Positions 1 to 14,425 of a stretch of 64,000 bases of DNA are shown here, in pieces. The stretch comes from Urechis unicinctus (taxonomy: Eukaryota; Annelida; Polychaeta; Xenopneusta; Urechidae): NCBI GenBank assembly GCA_034190875.2, contig CM067350.1, positions 18,842,653-18,906,652 on the forward strand, read 5' to 3'. The position numbers and the translations under genes are program-made. A model generated the notes under the pieces. The model did not search any database. It was given only the letters and a program-made list of their open reading frames with translations, and was not told where the DNA came from. Each line of letters starts with the position of its first letter. The stretch's first letter is position 1.

Positions 1-470
1 CCTGGAATTAGGCCTAACAATGTCGTCTTGGTCATCAAACATTCATCCTCAGTGTCAAATCCCACTATAGAGGTTGCCAACTGGCTGATTTCATTGGTTT
101 GTCGCCTGACTCATAGATGCTCATTACTGAGGATTTATGCAAGCTATTGTGTATTCCTGCTCCTGTTATCGAACGCTCTTGGATTCAGCCCCGTGAGTGA
201 CACAGCAAACACTATTCGGCAGTCTAGTCGCCCGCATGTACACAGCTATATTACGGCTTTATATACCTCTATAGACCTCGTGGGGAAGAGGAAACTAACG
301 TTAAATATCACCCGCGCCGTCATTCCTACCATCTCGCTGCCCGGATTCCAGTCAATTAAATGAATACTTATACACAAAAATATCCTTCAGAACGGGGTTT
401 ACACTTCCGTGTGTTGCTCAACTTTATACTTAAATATTTACATATACAGAAATGATTGGTATTATGGGCC
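1..470. other. Non-coding stretch at window start
   Basis: No recognisable gene. A frame open on the + strand from about 28 to 363 would encode 111 residues, but it begins with TTG rather than ATG, resembles no family I know and carries no splice or promoter context. I treat it as chance. Confidence 0.4.
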
Positions 471-547
<77 letters not shown>

Positions 548-579
548 ACATCATCATTATCAACATCATCATTATCATT
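471..579 (+). repeat. (ATC)n microsatellite
   Basis: A pure run of ATC/TCA trinucleotides from about 471 to 547 is followed by an interrupted tail with AAC and ATT variants to about 579. Frames through it read as poly-Ser, poly-His or poly-Ile and are artefacts of the repeat. Confidence 0.97.
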
Positions 580-3084
580 TTGCCATCAACATGTTCTTAT
601 ATTCTTCGACGTCGTCGCCGTTATCAAAATTATATCAAGATAGGGGTCTTATTTTCTTCACCTTGATCATTTTCGACATTGTATTTGACATCATCATTAA
701 GAAGGGCTATTTCGACGAGGCGGTAAGTTACTTATTTATCTTAGACAAGTTCTATGTGGGCGATGGCAGGGCATCGAACGTCATTTTCATTTTCGATAAA
801 ATATCCATGCATATTCACACTTATCTATAATATATGTACAATATTCTCATCAACATAATTAAAAACAACAATGGTTATTCACAATTGCTGCCCCGAATTA
901 TCATTCAGCTTCTATATAATATCATACCATTGATTATCATTTCTGAGAAGTACAGCCATTAATTTATGACGAATATGTCACGTCAAAGCCCTTTCAGTAG
1001 TCATGGTAATGGACACACGTCCTCATGAAATAACGCTTCGACATTAAGAAACCCCCTTAATGAGGAGTCCGCGTCCCATTACTTATTGAAAACAATCTTT
1101 CTCTGTAGATTACTTTCCGTGATGAGGCCTCTCACAAAAAGTGATCCCTCCATTAATGGCATATGCGTTTCCGTGTACTGCCTCTGTGATATTCTATTTG
1201 CTGTCATAAATAGATGAGTTAGCAATAAGCGTGCAGTTACACTTATGTTTTCAAGTATGGAAGTCGATACAATAAGCGACGCTAAACACGAGAACCATTT
1301 CAGCTTACGACCATCCACTGATGATAGATAGGCGACTCGCTGTGTACCAATCGAAGTAAACATACGTAGCTAAGTAAGAACTACACCAATAGTCTGAAAT
1401 ATTGCCATGAGCACGGATCTGGCATCATTACATGCAATACGCTATGCAAAGTTTCTGCAATATAAATATAGCTTAATAGTGTACATTGTGTTAGACCCCT
1501 TGGGTTCGTTTCATTTGCCGATCCGCCATTGCGCCACATCGCCAATGCACCATTTTGATTAATACCACCTTACCGTGATAGCGCCATGATGATATAAATC
1601 CTGCCTAATCATCTGCTCTCCTCCCAATGCATTATTTCACTATCTTATCCTCTTAACACATTGCAACTTTACCATTATATATTGCTCTAGCCACCTTGGC
1701 ATTTTAACATTTGACAACCAAAATTCAAACAGAGAATTTCTAAGCTGTTTCAAAATTCAACAACCGTGGCTTTTCGCGTGATGTTATGATGATTTTCCTG
1801 GCCATACTTTCTTTCTAACAGTATATTGAAGCTCTATTTGCAAACCTGTAATCAGAAAAATAGTAGACAGAAGTCACTGAATTTCATGTGAGATGTCTTC
1901 ATACGGCTAATCATCTAATCCCAGTAGGCTCGTATCAAATTTCTATCATGTCAACGCCAATCACGAGATTTCATAGGAGATGAAACCGAACAAGTTAATT
2001 ATTCCAGCAGAAAACGCAACTCGGTGTGGTTACCGTTGGCAGCCTAGCTATATATTGATTAAAACGCAGGTATGTAACACAATGCACATTTATGAGGTGG
2101 TGATGATGTTGAGAGAATTTTTGCAATCACATTAACTAGCTATAGTTTCAGGATATGAAATTTATGAGCACTAATAGCGCGTATTGTATGGTATTGTTCT
2201 AACAACTTTTATAAACTACAATTTACTAAGTAGAACTGAATGTTCACTTAATAGACCAAGTACAACTCATGTAAATCGTTCAACGCCACAAAGAGCCCCA
2301 TCTATGCCGTACGTCCATCTAGACATCAAAGTGGGCGTTATCTTATTGTTAAGGAATGGAACCACAAAGAAATCATAAATCTGATTCTATTACAGCACAC
2401 AGGGGTTTTATTCCTGATTTACGTATTAAACACTTGTCATTCCAGAACAATGCTATTAATATAGCTTCACACCGCAGGTATTCATTAATTTTATAAGTTC
2501 GTCCGCATTGGGCCTAAGTACACATTTCGATTGCATTTGTAAAATTCAATGTTGACGACGTGTGTGTGCTACATACAAATGCTAATAACAGCAAATGACA
2601 AATCACAGTTTGACGTCTCATCGCATTAAGGATGCTTTAATCAGTTTTAAACCAGGTTATAAAACTCTATTTGGTTCGCATTGGAATTAAATATTCATTA
2701 TTCATATTGAGGAATAACCTGAAAGGCTTGGAGCAAGTCGTTAGGTACTCAGCCCCCCCTTAAGTTTTCAGTATATATAAGTGATCGTGGATGTAACATG
2801 CTTAAATATCCTCCAGAATGAATAGAGCCATTTAGGCACATCAAACGCGGCGTGCTATCGCCCTGCTCATTCTGAACCATGGCCTGATTGCTTTCACAAT
2901 AGGTTATTTACCAACATACAGTAAAATTAAAACATGCAAATATAAGGCCATTAACACGCATTTTCATAGAACTATTGGGCGATAACTTGTTGCTTGAGGC
3001 ATTTTTGTTTATTTATGTCCGAGCTTCAAAATCGTCTCTCTGGGCGTTCATGTCTGCTTAGGGAGCTTATGTTTGTTACTCATT
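580..3084. other. Non-coding stretch, no gene seen
   Basis: AT-rich sequence with short chance ORFs only. Around 2,098-2,130 the segment containing GAGAGAATTTTTGCAATCAC closely matches 12,503-12,538, so part of this stretch shares ancestry with the 12.5 kb region. Nothing else is recognised. Confidence 0.4.
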
Positions 3085-3164
<80 letters not shown>

Positions 3165-3200
3165 ATTACCATGATTATTATCATCATCATCATAATCATG
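3085..3200 (+). repeat. (ATC)n microsatellite
   Basis: The pure ATC run spans about 3,085-3,164. It is followed by an interrupted stretch with ATT and ATA variants to about 3,200. The + strand carries ATC, the same orientation as the other tracts in the left half of the window. Confidence 0.97.
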
Positions 3201-6052
3201 TAAGCATGATTTTTTAAGCCGCATCAGTCGAGTCATACAACCCTACACATTTTTCTTGTCACCTTGTCGGGCAGCCATGTCACTATGACAAAGTGCTATT
3301 TAATTCCTGTTGCAGCTGTTGAGCCACCTTATTGACATAAACGCCCATTAGCGGCAACGGGAACAAAGACAAGCCTGCAGGTGTTAAATGTCATAGCCAC
3401 GCTGTGCACTAACGCAGGGGAAAACTTTTATGTAATGAGAATGTGAAACGATACGGATACTTAAGAGAACACATTTCCTCGAGAGTCAAAGGCTCTTTGG
3501 TCAGCAGTACAAATACGTTGACTGACGAAATTTTACTTCGAGATAAACGTTCTTTTAATATCCAGGTAAAACCACAAAACCTGTGCAACTCTTTTGTACT
3601 ATTTTAAGAGAACAGCAGGATGAAATAAATTGGTAACCGTGGCCCTCGTGACTTCGCTTTTGCCATGTTATTCTGATGATGCCATGTGCGTGATGGCTTG
3701 AATCTTAATTGGTGGACTTTAACGTCATCTTTTTATACCTCAATAGATCTTAACGCGTTACATGCCAAATAAAACACGTCAATATATACATCCATGTCGT
3801 AGTGATACCCACATCGACAAACGCTGGCGATGGCATGATGTCCAATGATCGTCATCAATCTCTCTATTCCCCGAGCGAAAATAGCCCGTGAAAAAGAACT
3901 GCACCTTGCATCACCCCGTATAATCAAGGAAAACATATCCAATACCACATCCGATATGGCGTGACTGACGTCACAGCATTAACAACAGTGGAAGCTATAG
4001 AAGCAGTTCAAAGCCACGGAACGCAGACCACATTAAGCTGAATTGCCTCCTGTATATCAAATATTCAGGGCGTGGAACAGCAACTGGACTACATGGTGAT
4101 ATATTATATGATTATGGAGGACGTTGGTTAAGCGTATGAAATTAAAGAGAGAAAGTCAATGGCATCCACCCGGAATGCTACTAATTGTGAACCCACTGCC
4201 ACCATCAGCATAATGTTCACCGCTCTTGCCGTCATTGCTCATTAAAATCACGTAAGGTATCAAAGCTTCAGTAGGAAGCATTCTGCCTTCCAGCTTCCGA
4301 GCAGCCGCAGATCGACCTGGTGTCATTGTCTAGATTCAGAGACAAGATAATATGCATGCCATCGGTGATGTGCTACGCAATGCTACGACCGCGATTGCAC
4401 AAGAAAGTCTATATTTACAGATCTTCTGATGAAGTATCCCTAAACTTATTCTAAATATTGTGTTTATTAGCTCAAGTGCATTTTAAAAGGTCCAAACTGT
4501 TTACATAGCTTTTGACATGCACTGCAATTTATGCTTAGAACGGTGTCTGTATCGAAATATAAAACGTTCCCGATGCTAAGCTACCAAGTGCCGAGCCGCT
4601 GCTGCCGTAACAACCGCCCTTCATTCACGATCACAAAGATTACTTCGAGCATTAGAAACAGTCACTAATCACTAACGTCGAATGAATAATGTCACCTGCA
4701 AGGTATTATCTTCTACACAATGCATCCTGTATGTATGTGTGTTCTTAATAATAGATAAAGCCAAGTGTAGCAAATAGAGTTGTTGCTTAAAAACCAACCA
4801 CATCTATAGTATGGTGTCAATGGTTTCCTCGACCTTGTCATCGACTGTAAACGTTGCCCATTGGAATGTGCCAGGATCTATTACTTTGCACAATGCTGGA
4901 TTTTATCGCTCCTTGGATATGTAGTCAAAATGTTTATGTTGTACGCGGTGATATCAGATGTCACAGCCGCAATACATAATGTATACTAAGTAAGCATAGA
5001 TGGATCTATTTATGTAAATTTTGTGTTACTTTCGATATTACGCTATTTAACAGTCAATGCTTCTAATGAACATTCACATCAGCAGCTCTGTAATAAGCCA
5101 ACGATTGATTTATCGTGGTTATACAGCCTAATGTGGTATGCGATTTATTCACCCTATTTTGCGAAATCGCCTTAAATTGATATAGACAATCATTAAAGCA
5201 AACTTCGACACTTTGCTAGCATAACCGCTTTCAACCTTTTTGTATCATTCAGAAGTAAAACAATTAGGGAAAACTTTCATACCCACTTTGGCTTTGTTAT
5301 TACTTTACTGAAGAAGAATCACACGTATCAACCCATCAAAAGAACGATAGGGTTTCGATCGACATATTACTTATATAAGACCTCTTAAAACTTGGCCCAT
5401 AGCAATATTCAACACTTTTAGGTCGATATGTACGAATAACTGCTCAATTGTTTTCGTATTCATCCGACGTGTTTTGTTTTTACATCTTTTAAAGATGCCC
5501 AATCGATCAGACCAATAAAATCATTTATTCTGAAGCTTCATAGCTAAACCTTTCTTAGAACCTCTAGCAGTATTGCTTAAAAGCGTTTCTAGGCAATGAC
5601 ACGAACTGTTCACAAGACAAATGCAAATAATTATCGTATTTGGCTTTGAGAGTGGGGAATACTCTTCAGATGGAGCAAGTACAATGTGTCACTCGTGTGG
5701 TTGCATTCATTCGAGGTTTATAAACACGGCGTGCGGGTAATAAATACGCTGTTCCTGGTGCGCTATTAATGATGTGCTGCATAAAGATGGAAGCTTTGCA
5801 AAATGAAACACCGAAAATGTCTTCTGTAAACCGGTATTCAAACACTCATGGGGGGAAGGTGTAGTTCAGTAATGCTGCATTTATTACCAGTTAGTCACTT
5901 ATACTTTAGTTTGTACCTACCGGCACATAGGCATGGTTACAAGAAAACGTATAGGCTATGTATCATTAGTATGGCAACGTGTATGTTTATTGACAATTAG
6001 TGATTAATATTCATGTGAATCACAATAAGAGGTTATGTTATAAAGGTGCTTT
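3201..6052. other. Non-coding stretch with repeat fragments
   Basis: No coding signal. It contains the segment at 3,248-3,325 that is repeated near 37.2 kb. At 3,826-3,857 a short piece reading GATGGCATGATGTCCAATGA resembles the conserved core of the dispersed family seen at 8.7 and 23.6 kb. The rest is unique AT-rich sequence. Confidence 0.4.
3248..3325 (+). repeat. Dispersed repeat fragment, pair with 37.2 kb
   Basis: The segment aligns by eye with 37,239-37,313 in the same orientation. Shared blocks include TCACCTTG, GGCA, TCACTA and, near the end, ATTCCTGTTGC followed by GCTGTTGA after one mismatch. Both copies are diverged and have small gaps. The element is not identified. Confidence 0.5.
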
Positions 6053-6056
6053 CATT

Positions 6057-6115
<59 letters not shown>

Positions 6116-6140
6116 AATACTCCTCATCATCATAATCATC
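6053..6140 (+). repeat. (ATC)n microsatellite
   Basis: A pure ATC run of about 60 bp (6,057-6,116) with short imperfect flanks containing ATA and CTC variants. Confidence 0.96.
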
Positions 6141-7220
<1,080 letters not shown>

Positions 7221-7684
7221 AGAGGTTTTGACATGCAGTTTTTTTAGTGCATTGTGTAATAAACTGACAGGCTCAAAGTGACCTATTCCATTAATACATT
7301 GTCATTGTCTTGTTCGCTACAGACACTCTAACACATCAGTACATGCAAGCTAATAATATCTTCAAACAGTTTTTCCACGAATAATATGAACACTATTTGG
7401 AATGATTGTGCGATTTATTGCATGTTTTTGTGCATGTATATATCCCAGCTCATGTATACAGTTCTTCCTCAAATTTCATTTTTCATCAACGATTCTCACC
7501 ATTCTGATTGACGAAATGAAACTAAACACATTAACCGATATATTAAGCCTCGTGAATTATTACTGAATACGGAACAGATTTCAAAAAAAAGATTTTAGCC
7601 CTCAATGGATGACAATAAATATAGAACTATCAGACCCAAGTGGGTCTGTGACATAAACTGAATGCGTCGTTAGTAATTGTCTGA
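7221..7684. other. Non-coding stretch, nothing recognised
   Basis: AT-rich sequence without a convincing ORF, RNA gene or repeat match elsewhere in the window. Confidence 0.4.
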
Positions 7685-9155
7685 TAAAAGAATGAAATGG
7701 AAGCATTCCCTTCAACTCACAATTCCAAATTATAATACCATCAATGCAAAAACAGTAAACATAAGATCTCCATTCAATATGAGAAAGAGCAATTGATCGC
7801 CTCAGCATATGCAAATCTGCGATCTCAGTAGTTGCTGAATTTGCAAGCAAAGTACACTTGCTTTCATGTGCCGGCTATACAGCAACTGGTTCGTTAATGA
7901 CCGTTTCCTTATTCCCTACAGACACAGAAGAAAACCGCCCACCCTTCCCTCTTTCCCTAGTCACACTAAGCCACGTATTCAACCACATGAACGCCCAAGA
8001 GAGCTGAGTTAATGAGACCCACCCGGATGTGGTAGAAAACCGGATATCAAGCGGTAAGCATGATGCCTTACTGGTAATTGATGATGACGAGCCCAGCATC
8101 ATAGTGGGTGTTTCAGGTTCTTATCGTATTAACCACAATTGTTTTTTCAATAGTTCAAAGTGAAACTAAAGCATTTACACGAAGAGCAATAATTGCGTGT
8201 ATGAAGCCATCTTCATCATCGTCATCATAATCATCATGGTTAGATGTTATCATCGTCGACGAGTTCATCTATATCTCGTCACTAGTGTGATACTTCTCAT
8301 CGTTTGAATAGTTGTCAGATAGCAACTAACCATAACTTGATCATCCGCTTAAACATCCTGGAATATAATCACCACTATGTCTCCATGGATCCGTTCTGGT
8401 TACTTCGCTTCATTTCCTCATTTCGTGATTCTTGAGACTTGTGAACATCCTTGCCTGAGAATCCACGAGAAAGGATACTGCGCCTAAAAGTGAGTTCTGT
8501 GGGTCTGTGAATTGATTTCACAAGCAATTTGCACTTGTACGACCATTGTGTTATGCGGCGTCTACAACCGTTATTAACATCAACTATAACATTGTCCATT
8601 TTATCTTGTCTGTTAAAGGTACATCAACACATGTTCGCAATGATTTCGACTGACTATAATTGGACATTTTTAAATGCTAATATCAATGTACAAACGCTGA
8701 TATTTTTCACACATGTGGCGTATTAGCGATGGCATTGTACCCAATGACAGCCATTTATTTGATACTTCATCGTCTTAGCTTGATATAAGATATAATATGC
8801 GGCGTCACAATCTACACCTACCCATCCAAATATTGACTGACATATCCAAATACAATAACGCCTCGTTGGTCACTAATGCGTCCCCACCTAATCTCGCGTC
8901 TTCCGCTACGATAATGCTTCACCTCTATCACCCAAAACCGGCGCCGTTTATTAAGCCACAGGTTGTTAATGGCTATCATGCTTAAAGAGAGACGGAAGCT
9001 TGCCGGTAAATAGAGGCGTAGGTGTCCTTTATGGCGCTAAGCTAAGAAGCTTCCTCATCCATTAAACACTCACGAGTTATGAGGAAATGAGAACCAACGA
9101 GCTTGTTATTAATGCCACGTTGTAGGCAGATGGATGATGCATCGGAAGACGTTGG
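7685..9155 (+). repeat. Dispersed repeat family, long copy
   Basis: This is the most complete copy of a diverged repeat family. Its left part (AAGCATTCCCTT at about 7,700, a GCAAATCTGC block near 7,811) matches 17,940-18,065 and 22,885-23,005. An ATC-rich patch lies at 8,210-8,240. The block at 8,341-8,402 (ACATCCTGGAATATAATCAC, then CCGTTCTGGTTAC) matches 14,030-14,096 and 23,300-23,360. The part at 8,600-9,155 matches 23,500-23,965 and 24,720-24,995, including CGATGGCATTGTACCCAATG and GAAATGAGAACCAAC. There is no coding capacity, and I saw no terminal inverted or long terminal repeats. The element type is unknown. Confidence 0.6.
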
Positions 9156-10229
9156 CTCTTATCTTATACCGTTATTATCATTATCTATTTAATTATCATC
9201 ATTATCAAAAATATTATCCTTTTCTATTTTTGTTATCCTGGACATCTTGGATAAAGCAGATTGTCATCTCGAGGAATCATGAATCTATTCTGGTGCCATT
9301 GCCGAAGCTAGAAATAGGCCTTTAATATATCGCTAGCACATGGACGTCTCTAGTAGCGCGTGGTCAGGATAGATAGCCTTACGATGCCGTTAGATAAAGC
9401 TCACCGTCTGCAACACTACTTGTGGTAGGGGCAACAATCATTTCTGAGGAGATTAGGTTTGATATGTTGTCAATATATTTTTAAGTAACATATATTCTCG
9501 AAAACTACTGCACCGACTTCAGTTGGTGTGCGCCTATATGAGTAACGCTTTCTGAAAGATTTATGCAAGATATTATTATTGAAACAATGTGATCATATTG
9601 ACCCTTCAGATTAAGGAATGTTATGGGGCCTCACATAAAACATCGTAGGCTTATGTTATTTGTCATGTAACAGGCTGCAATGAGCCGCTGATACATTCAG
9701 TACTCGCTTCAGATTAATATTGGATGATGTCTCGTGTTATACTCGTTAATTCACGCAGCAAAGATTATTTACCCGACGACGGCGCGTATTTGGTACCGTG
9801 CTTCGTAGGGCAAGCAATATGGTAAGCTCTTTAAACACCTTATCTTGGTTGATATTGTACGATTACAATGACCAATTTCTATAAAACATTGCTACAAATA
9901 CAGGAAAACATGCTGAAATAATATATGGATGGCAAAGAACAGTGCAGTACAATGCATAATTCATGATTCCAAATCTCACAGGTGATATCGAACCTTTCAA
10001 CGCGGTCCATGCACTTTAGCTGAAGCTGCGTGAATTGAAAACAACAAAGCGAGTTAACTGAAACAGACAAGGTGAATGTCACGCAGAGAGGATGAAGACG
10101 TTCACAACATTTACGCTTTCAGTTGTTGCTTGAGGCCAGGAGAACGTATTACGATGGACGTGGGATTGCAGGAAGAGGCTTTCATGGCCAGGTAGTCATC
10201 ATACCATGGTATTGTAGAATAATGTAATT
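9156..10229. other. Non-coding stretch, no gene seen
   Basis: Unique AT-rich sequence. ATTATC-rich patches at 9,175-9,230 look like decayed microsatellite. The small minus-strand frame at 9,879-10,082 is not recognisable. Confidence 0.4.
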
Positions 10230-10765
10230 ATGCGTTCGGTATGTTATGGGCCAGTTGCATGGATATTGAGTTAGGTGTGTGCTGAATATTATTCATTAAA
10301 CTGGATTCTGCAAGTTTAAATGAATTTTATGTGACATACTGTCTTTCTAGGGTATGTATGGCATGTTGGGTTTTTATGAATTAAAACGGGTTCTGTACAT
10401 TATATTGGGTTCTGGGACAAACAAACTATATCAATGGCTGATAGCTTTGTACGACTTTCACTCGAGCAAAGGCGATACAAGTTGATTTTAATCGCCACCA
10501 TCACATCATCATCACCATCATCATTATCAAAATCATCACCATCGCCCATATTATAATCTTTCAATTGCCACCTCTGTTATTTCTAAATATTAGCCGTATT
10601 GGAAAATTACATCAACCCGTTCATCAACTCGGATCAAAATATTTCAATCCTGCTGTGTAATCATCACTCGGACCCCACGAATCTGTTGCCGTCACAGCGC
10701 TTGATTGCATGGCATCTGGCGGATATCTGAAACTCACGTCATCTATAACCAGAAGTGCTCTCTAT
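10230..10765 (+). repeat. Dispersed repeat family copy with G/T-rich tract
   Basis: Three modules follow in order. A G/T-rich tract (10,230-10,445) has loose repeats of a TATTGGGTT-like motif. An ATC-rich patch follows (10,480-10,545). A core at 10,590-10,705 carries TTGGAAAATTACATCAACCC, AATATTTCAATCCTG and TAATCATCAC. The same modules occur in reverse order and on the other strand at 29,986-30,480, which supports a single family with this internal layout. Divergence is high. Confidence 0.5.
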
Positions 10766-12751
10766 AGGTGAGCAATGGTTGTGCAACCCTAAGTTTACAG
10801 GAGTCTGACGATGGCAGCAGCCGAACTTAATGTCAACTGTCATCTTCTCAAAATATCATGTTATTATCTATCATATTATTAACAGATCGCACCATATTTG
10901 AATGAGCTTATCCCTGTAGTTTATCCGTCTCCACATCGCACCATGATCTTGAATGACAAATGGACCGACAATCTTTCCCATCAAATAATGCCAACATAGT
11001 TACAGCGAGCCGTTTCGTTGTTAACAAATACATCCACAGACAGCACAGCTTTATAGTTTGTGCCATTTCGGATGAGTTTTTGTCCACTCACTTATTAAAA
11101 CCCTTCCTATAGAGTCAGTTATGCATGCTTTTCCCTGGGCAGGCCTTGTCACTAGTGTTCCTTGCAAGGCATTGTGTGGTATTCAAACACCTATAACCAG
11201 CTTGGTGCCGCAGGTTTTCATCAAAGGGGGACATGGCCTGCAAATGGCAGCGCACTGTCAGCCTGATAAAAATGTAGCAAGCCTTTCAAATCAAGGCTTC
11301 GTCGATATTACTAGGCCATAGTCTAATTACAAACGTGATAAGGTAAGACACAAGTTAGTCGACCTTATAGATACACGGTAAGCATTGCAAATTAAGGTTT
11401 GGACCAAACTTTGCCTTCATTGATTTAACCAAGCCATGGTCTATTAACAAACGTCATAAGACAAGATATATAAATTCTGCCCAATTATCGGGCCATTTGA
11501 GGGCCATTGTTCTTAACCGCATTCCAAAATATCTATCTCTCCATCTCGAAAATATATTGCTATAAAAGTACACTGTTTCATCATTTCGCACCAACGTAGA
11601 TTCTCATTTGCTTTGTAAAGTAATGCTTCTAAACGTTTCTTAACGCAAAATTGAACGAATACGCTTTAAATATATCAAGCAAAAGTCACATATCTGTAGT
11701 AAGTGAGCAGTTTATTGTTATTCTTCGCACTCTCAACATCAAAGGAATTAACCAGGCATGAAGCAGTAGATGCGCTTTGAAGATTATTTAAGTTTCTTCT
11801 TATGCAGATGAAAAATAAATCCAAGGTGACCCGTTTCCTAGCAACATGAAACGCATTCATTCTAAGGGAAAGTTAGAACTACTAATGGAATTTATAGTAA
11901 TTGCATTGGGCTGGTGGAAATGTTAATACAGGACGCTGTTATAGTTGTCAACGTTGGAACTGCTACTCCCTTTCAAAATTCCAACGACAAGCCCAGTCCT
12001 TCATTCTCTCAGAACATCGTCATGTCTACACATGAATGCAAGGTCATTTTTCTTATATGCATCAACAATGCGCCAACCTTTCACTTCATAAGTCTCGTAA
12101 TGACGTCGCGGCGTCCCACTTTCTTATTTGTAAAGCCTTTCTGTATAGATTACTTTACGTAATGGAGACAGCCGTGACAGCTACCTTTGTACTTCTAAAT
12201 GGTCACAGGCACGGTTACATGACTTGACGTGGTGTGATATATATTCTGACCCGCAGGTCTGTTCTAGTTAGCGAATCTAAGATCTAACAACCCAAGATTA
12301 ACTTTTGCCTACAATTTAAGCGTCTTTTCTTTGATATTTGACTTATATAAGACCGTTAATGATCAAAATATTACATTGCTGGTAATATCCTTTTTGTGTT
12401 CATTTATGCGTCAAAGATATCAATGTTTCATGTTGATAATAAGCTAAGTTGAAACAGAGATGTGATGAGGGTACAAATTTGTGGAAAGTACGTTCTCATC
12501 TGGCGTTGATATAGTATTGAGAGAATTATTGCAATCACCTATTACAAATCATGACCAAATCATGTTCACTGATGTTTACCCACACTTGAAACTTGGTGTT
12601 TTGTTTCACACCGTTTCATTTTAGAAGATGTGTAAATAACATTAATCGACCGATATTGTGCATGCAACTTTCTTACAAAACGATTGATTTCACAGACTGA
12701 ATGTTTGCTGTTTTGACCAAGGGTGATGTAGGTGGAACCGGCAATCAGCTG
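10766..12751. other. Non-coding stretch, no gene seen
   Basis: AT-rich sequence with short chance ORFs. The block at 12,503-12,538 matches 2,098-2,130. Two short similar phrases (AAATCAAGGCTTCGTCGATA near 11,289 and a related TTCATTGATTTAACC near 11,416, each followed by a TAGKCCAT- or CAAGCCAT-like stretch) hint at a small local duplication. Confidence 0.35.
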
Positions 12752-12925
12752 GTTAAATGCTGTCTTTTATACCCCTTTAATGAATGCTATGTCAATAAGC
12801 TGCAGCATAAAGTATATACGGTTTTGAAAGTCTATAGTGAACCACATAGGTAGCACTGTCATAGGGTATCCAGTCGAAATATTCATGTTTATGAGATGTG
12901 GTTAGAAATTGCAGATGCCATTTAC
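12752..12925 (+). repeat. Local direct duplication, copy A
   Basis: Copy A begins GTTAAATGCTG, includes AATGAATGCTATGTCAATAA, AGTCTATAGTGAACCACATA and ATATTCATGTTTATG, and ends near CAGATGCCA. Copy B follows about 190 bp downstream. The two differ by many substitutions, so the duplication is old compared with the 4.6-kb block at 13.7 kb. Confidence 0.75.
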
Positions 12926-12944
12926 CTTGCTTTTTAATATACAA

Positions 12945-13320
12945 GTTAAATGCTGACTTTTACGCCCCTTGAATGAATGCTGCGTCAATAAGCAGCAGCA
13001 GAAAGAAAACGTTATCCTGTGTTCAATGTTACAAGCATCCCCCCACGGCTCAATTATCCATGCATCCTCAACCAGAAGAACACTAGTAACGAGTAAACTA
13101 GGATCCCCATTTTCATCATCGTAATGGTTTAGGGCGTAACAAGACTTCTTTGTATACATTGCCTGTAAAGTCAGCAATATAAAACAATGTTGATGAGGAT
13201 ATCATGAATGTGGACTTCGTGATGAACGATTTTGTAAGTCTAAAGTGAACCACATAGGATATGTTGTCGAGATATTCATGTTGTATGTAATATGGTTAGA
13301 TATTACAGATGTCAGATATT
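12945..13320 (+). repeat. Local direct duplication, copy B with insertion
   Basis: Copy B repeats the landmarks of copy A (GTTAAATGCTG at 12,945, AATGAATGCTGCGTCAATAA, AGTCTAAAGTGAACCACATA at about 13,228, ATATTCATGTTGTATG). It is interrupted by about 210 bp, from about 13,013 to 13,225, that copy A lacks. The extra segment is not recognised and shows no clear terminal repeats. Confidence 0.72.
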
Positions 13321-13700
13321 GTTCTGCAGTGAACATTACAAACTGCATTGTCCCATCTTTAAATTATCTACTTCAATGTGATTAAACAATTGGGCTTTTA
13401 CTAGACACAAACGTATAAAAATTGAACCACTCAACAGCAGAGACTATGAATAGATACGAAGTGCAAAAAATTGAAACGCATGGCAACTAATATTGCAGCA
13501 CCAGAACGCCAATGGACGATACTACAGAGCACGTGTACAAGTTAATATGTCGATTTGAAGGCCATGTTGATGCTTGCGTAAGTATACAAGGTTTTTTTTT
13601 GCGAAATCAGCCCCAACTCTAAAGAAAGTCTGCTTTATTTCTCTTTATGACTGCAAGTGACGTAAGTGGTATAGGAAGTGATATAAAATATTAGTAACTG
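13321..13700. other. Non-coding stretch with repeat similarity
   Basis: No gene. The part at 13,365-13,480 (TCTACTTCAATGTGATTAAAC, then CTATGAATAGATACGAAG) resembles 25,770-25,850 (CTTCTACGTCAATGCAATTAAAC, CTATGAATAGACATAC). This suggests another diverged repeat shared by the two places. Confidence 0.4.
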
Positions 13701-14103
13701 TGTATAGCAATAATAGAATGAAACGAATACATTCTGCTCAACAAGCCTTGGGGTTTGTTAAAATAAGAAGAGAGCTTGAACACTACAAAGCGCGATAAAA
13801 CTCCATAGTAGTTGCTGAGTTTGCTAGTAAATGTACACTTTCCTTCCAGTATAGGATTTCAAGCCCCTTGTTCCTAAATAACTCCCTGGAAGCACAGAGG
13901 AGAGTGGCGATTGCGTTAATTGCCCCATTATCACCATCGTCAGTATGAAAGGCATCCTCATCAACATGATAACGTCACCATTTTGATCGTTGTCATTTTT
14001 GTAGTATCAATTGCATTGATCACCCACTTGGAATCAACATCCTGTTAAATAATCACCACACGGATCACATGGATCAGTTCTGGTCAAATGGCTTCACGTC
14101 GAT

Positions 14104-14105
14104 CA
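14104..14105. other. Indel breakpoint relative to copy 2
   Basis: Between CACGTCGAT (to 14,103) and ACTTTCACAC (from 14,105) copy 1 has one base, where copy 2 has 290 bases (18,747-19,036). The missing sequence contains dispersed-family core sequence (GTCCAATGACAGCCATG), which is contiguous with flanking family sequence in copy 2. A deletion in copy 1 is therefore likelier than an insertion in copy 2. Confidence 0.7.
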
Positions 14106-14367
14106 CTTTCACACATCAACTACGCTCTATGACGTAGGGTACACAAACGGCGTCCAAATACCACATCCACTCGTTCGTTAATAATGCGTCCCTCTCCTAT
14201 GCTGTCATTTCAACAATTATCGTCTGTTTGCATCCTTTATGCTTTTGACCGCTTCAAACGGGTTACGAATTACGAGGTTAAGATGATAACAATACAAACT
14301 TATATGATAATGAACGTCTTCGGTGTCAAGTCTGGTATCAAAATGGTAAGCAACCTAAAGCAGTAGC

Positions 14368-14368
<1 letters not shown>

Positions 14369-14425
<57 letters not shown>
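14369..14425 (+). repeat. (ATC)n microsatellite in duplication copy 1
   Basis: A pure ATC run of 57 bp, followed by a long ATC-rich degenerate tail (to about 14,760) with CATCGTCATCTTCATT and many ATTATCATC variants. The matching tract in copy 2 is longer. Confidence 0.97.

Noticed and set aside
409-830. Open frames of poly-Ile, poly-Ser or poly-His through ATC tracts (also at 3.0, 6.0, 14.3, 19.3 and 27.6-28.0 kb)
   Set aside because: They are translations of the microsatellite in successive frames, with no recognisable flanking domain.
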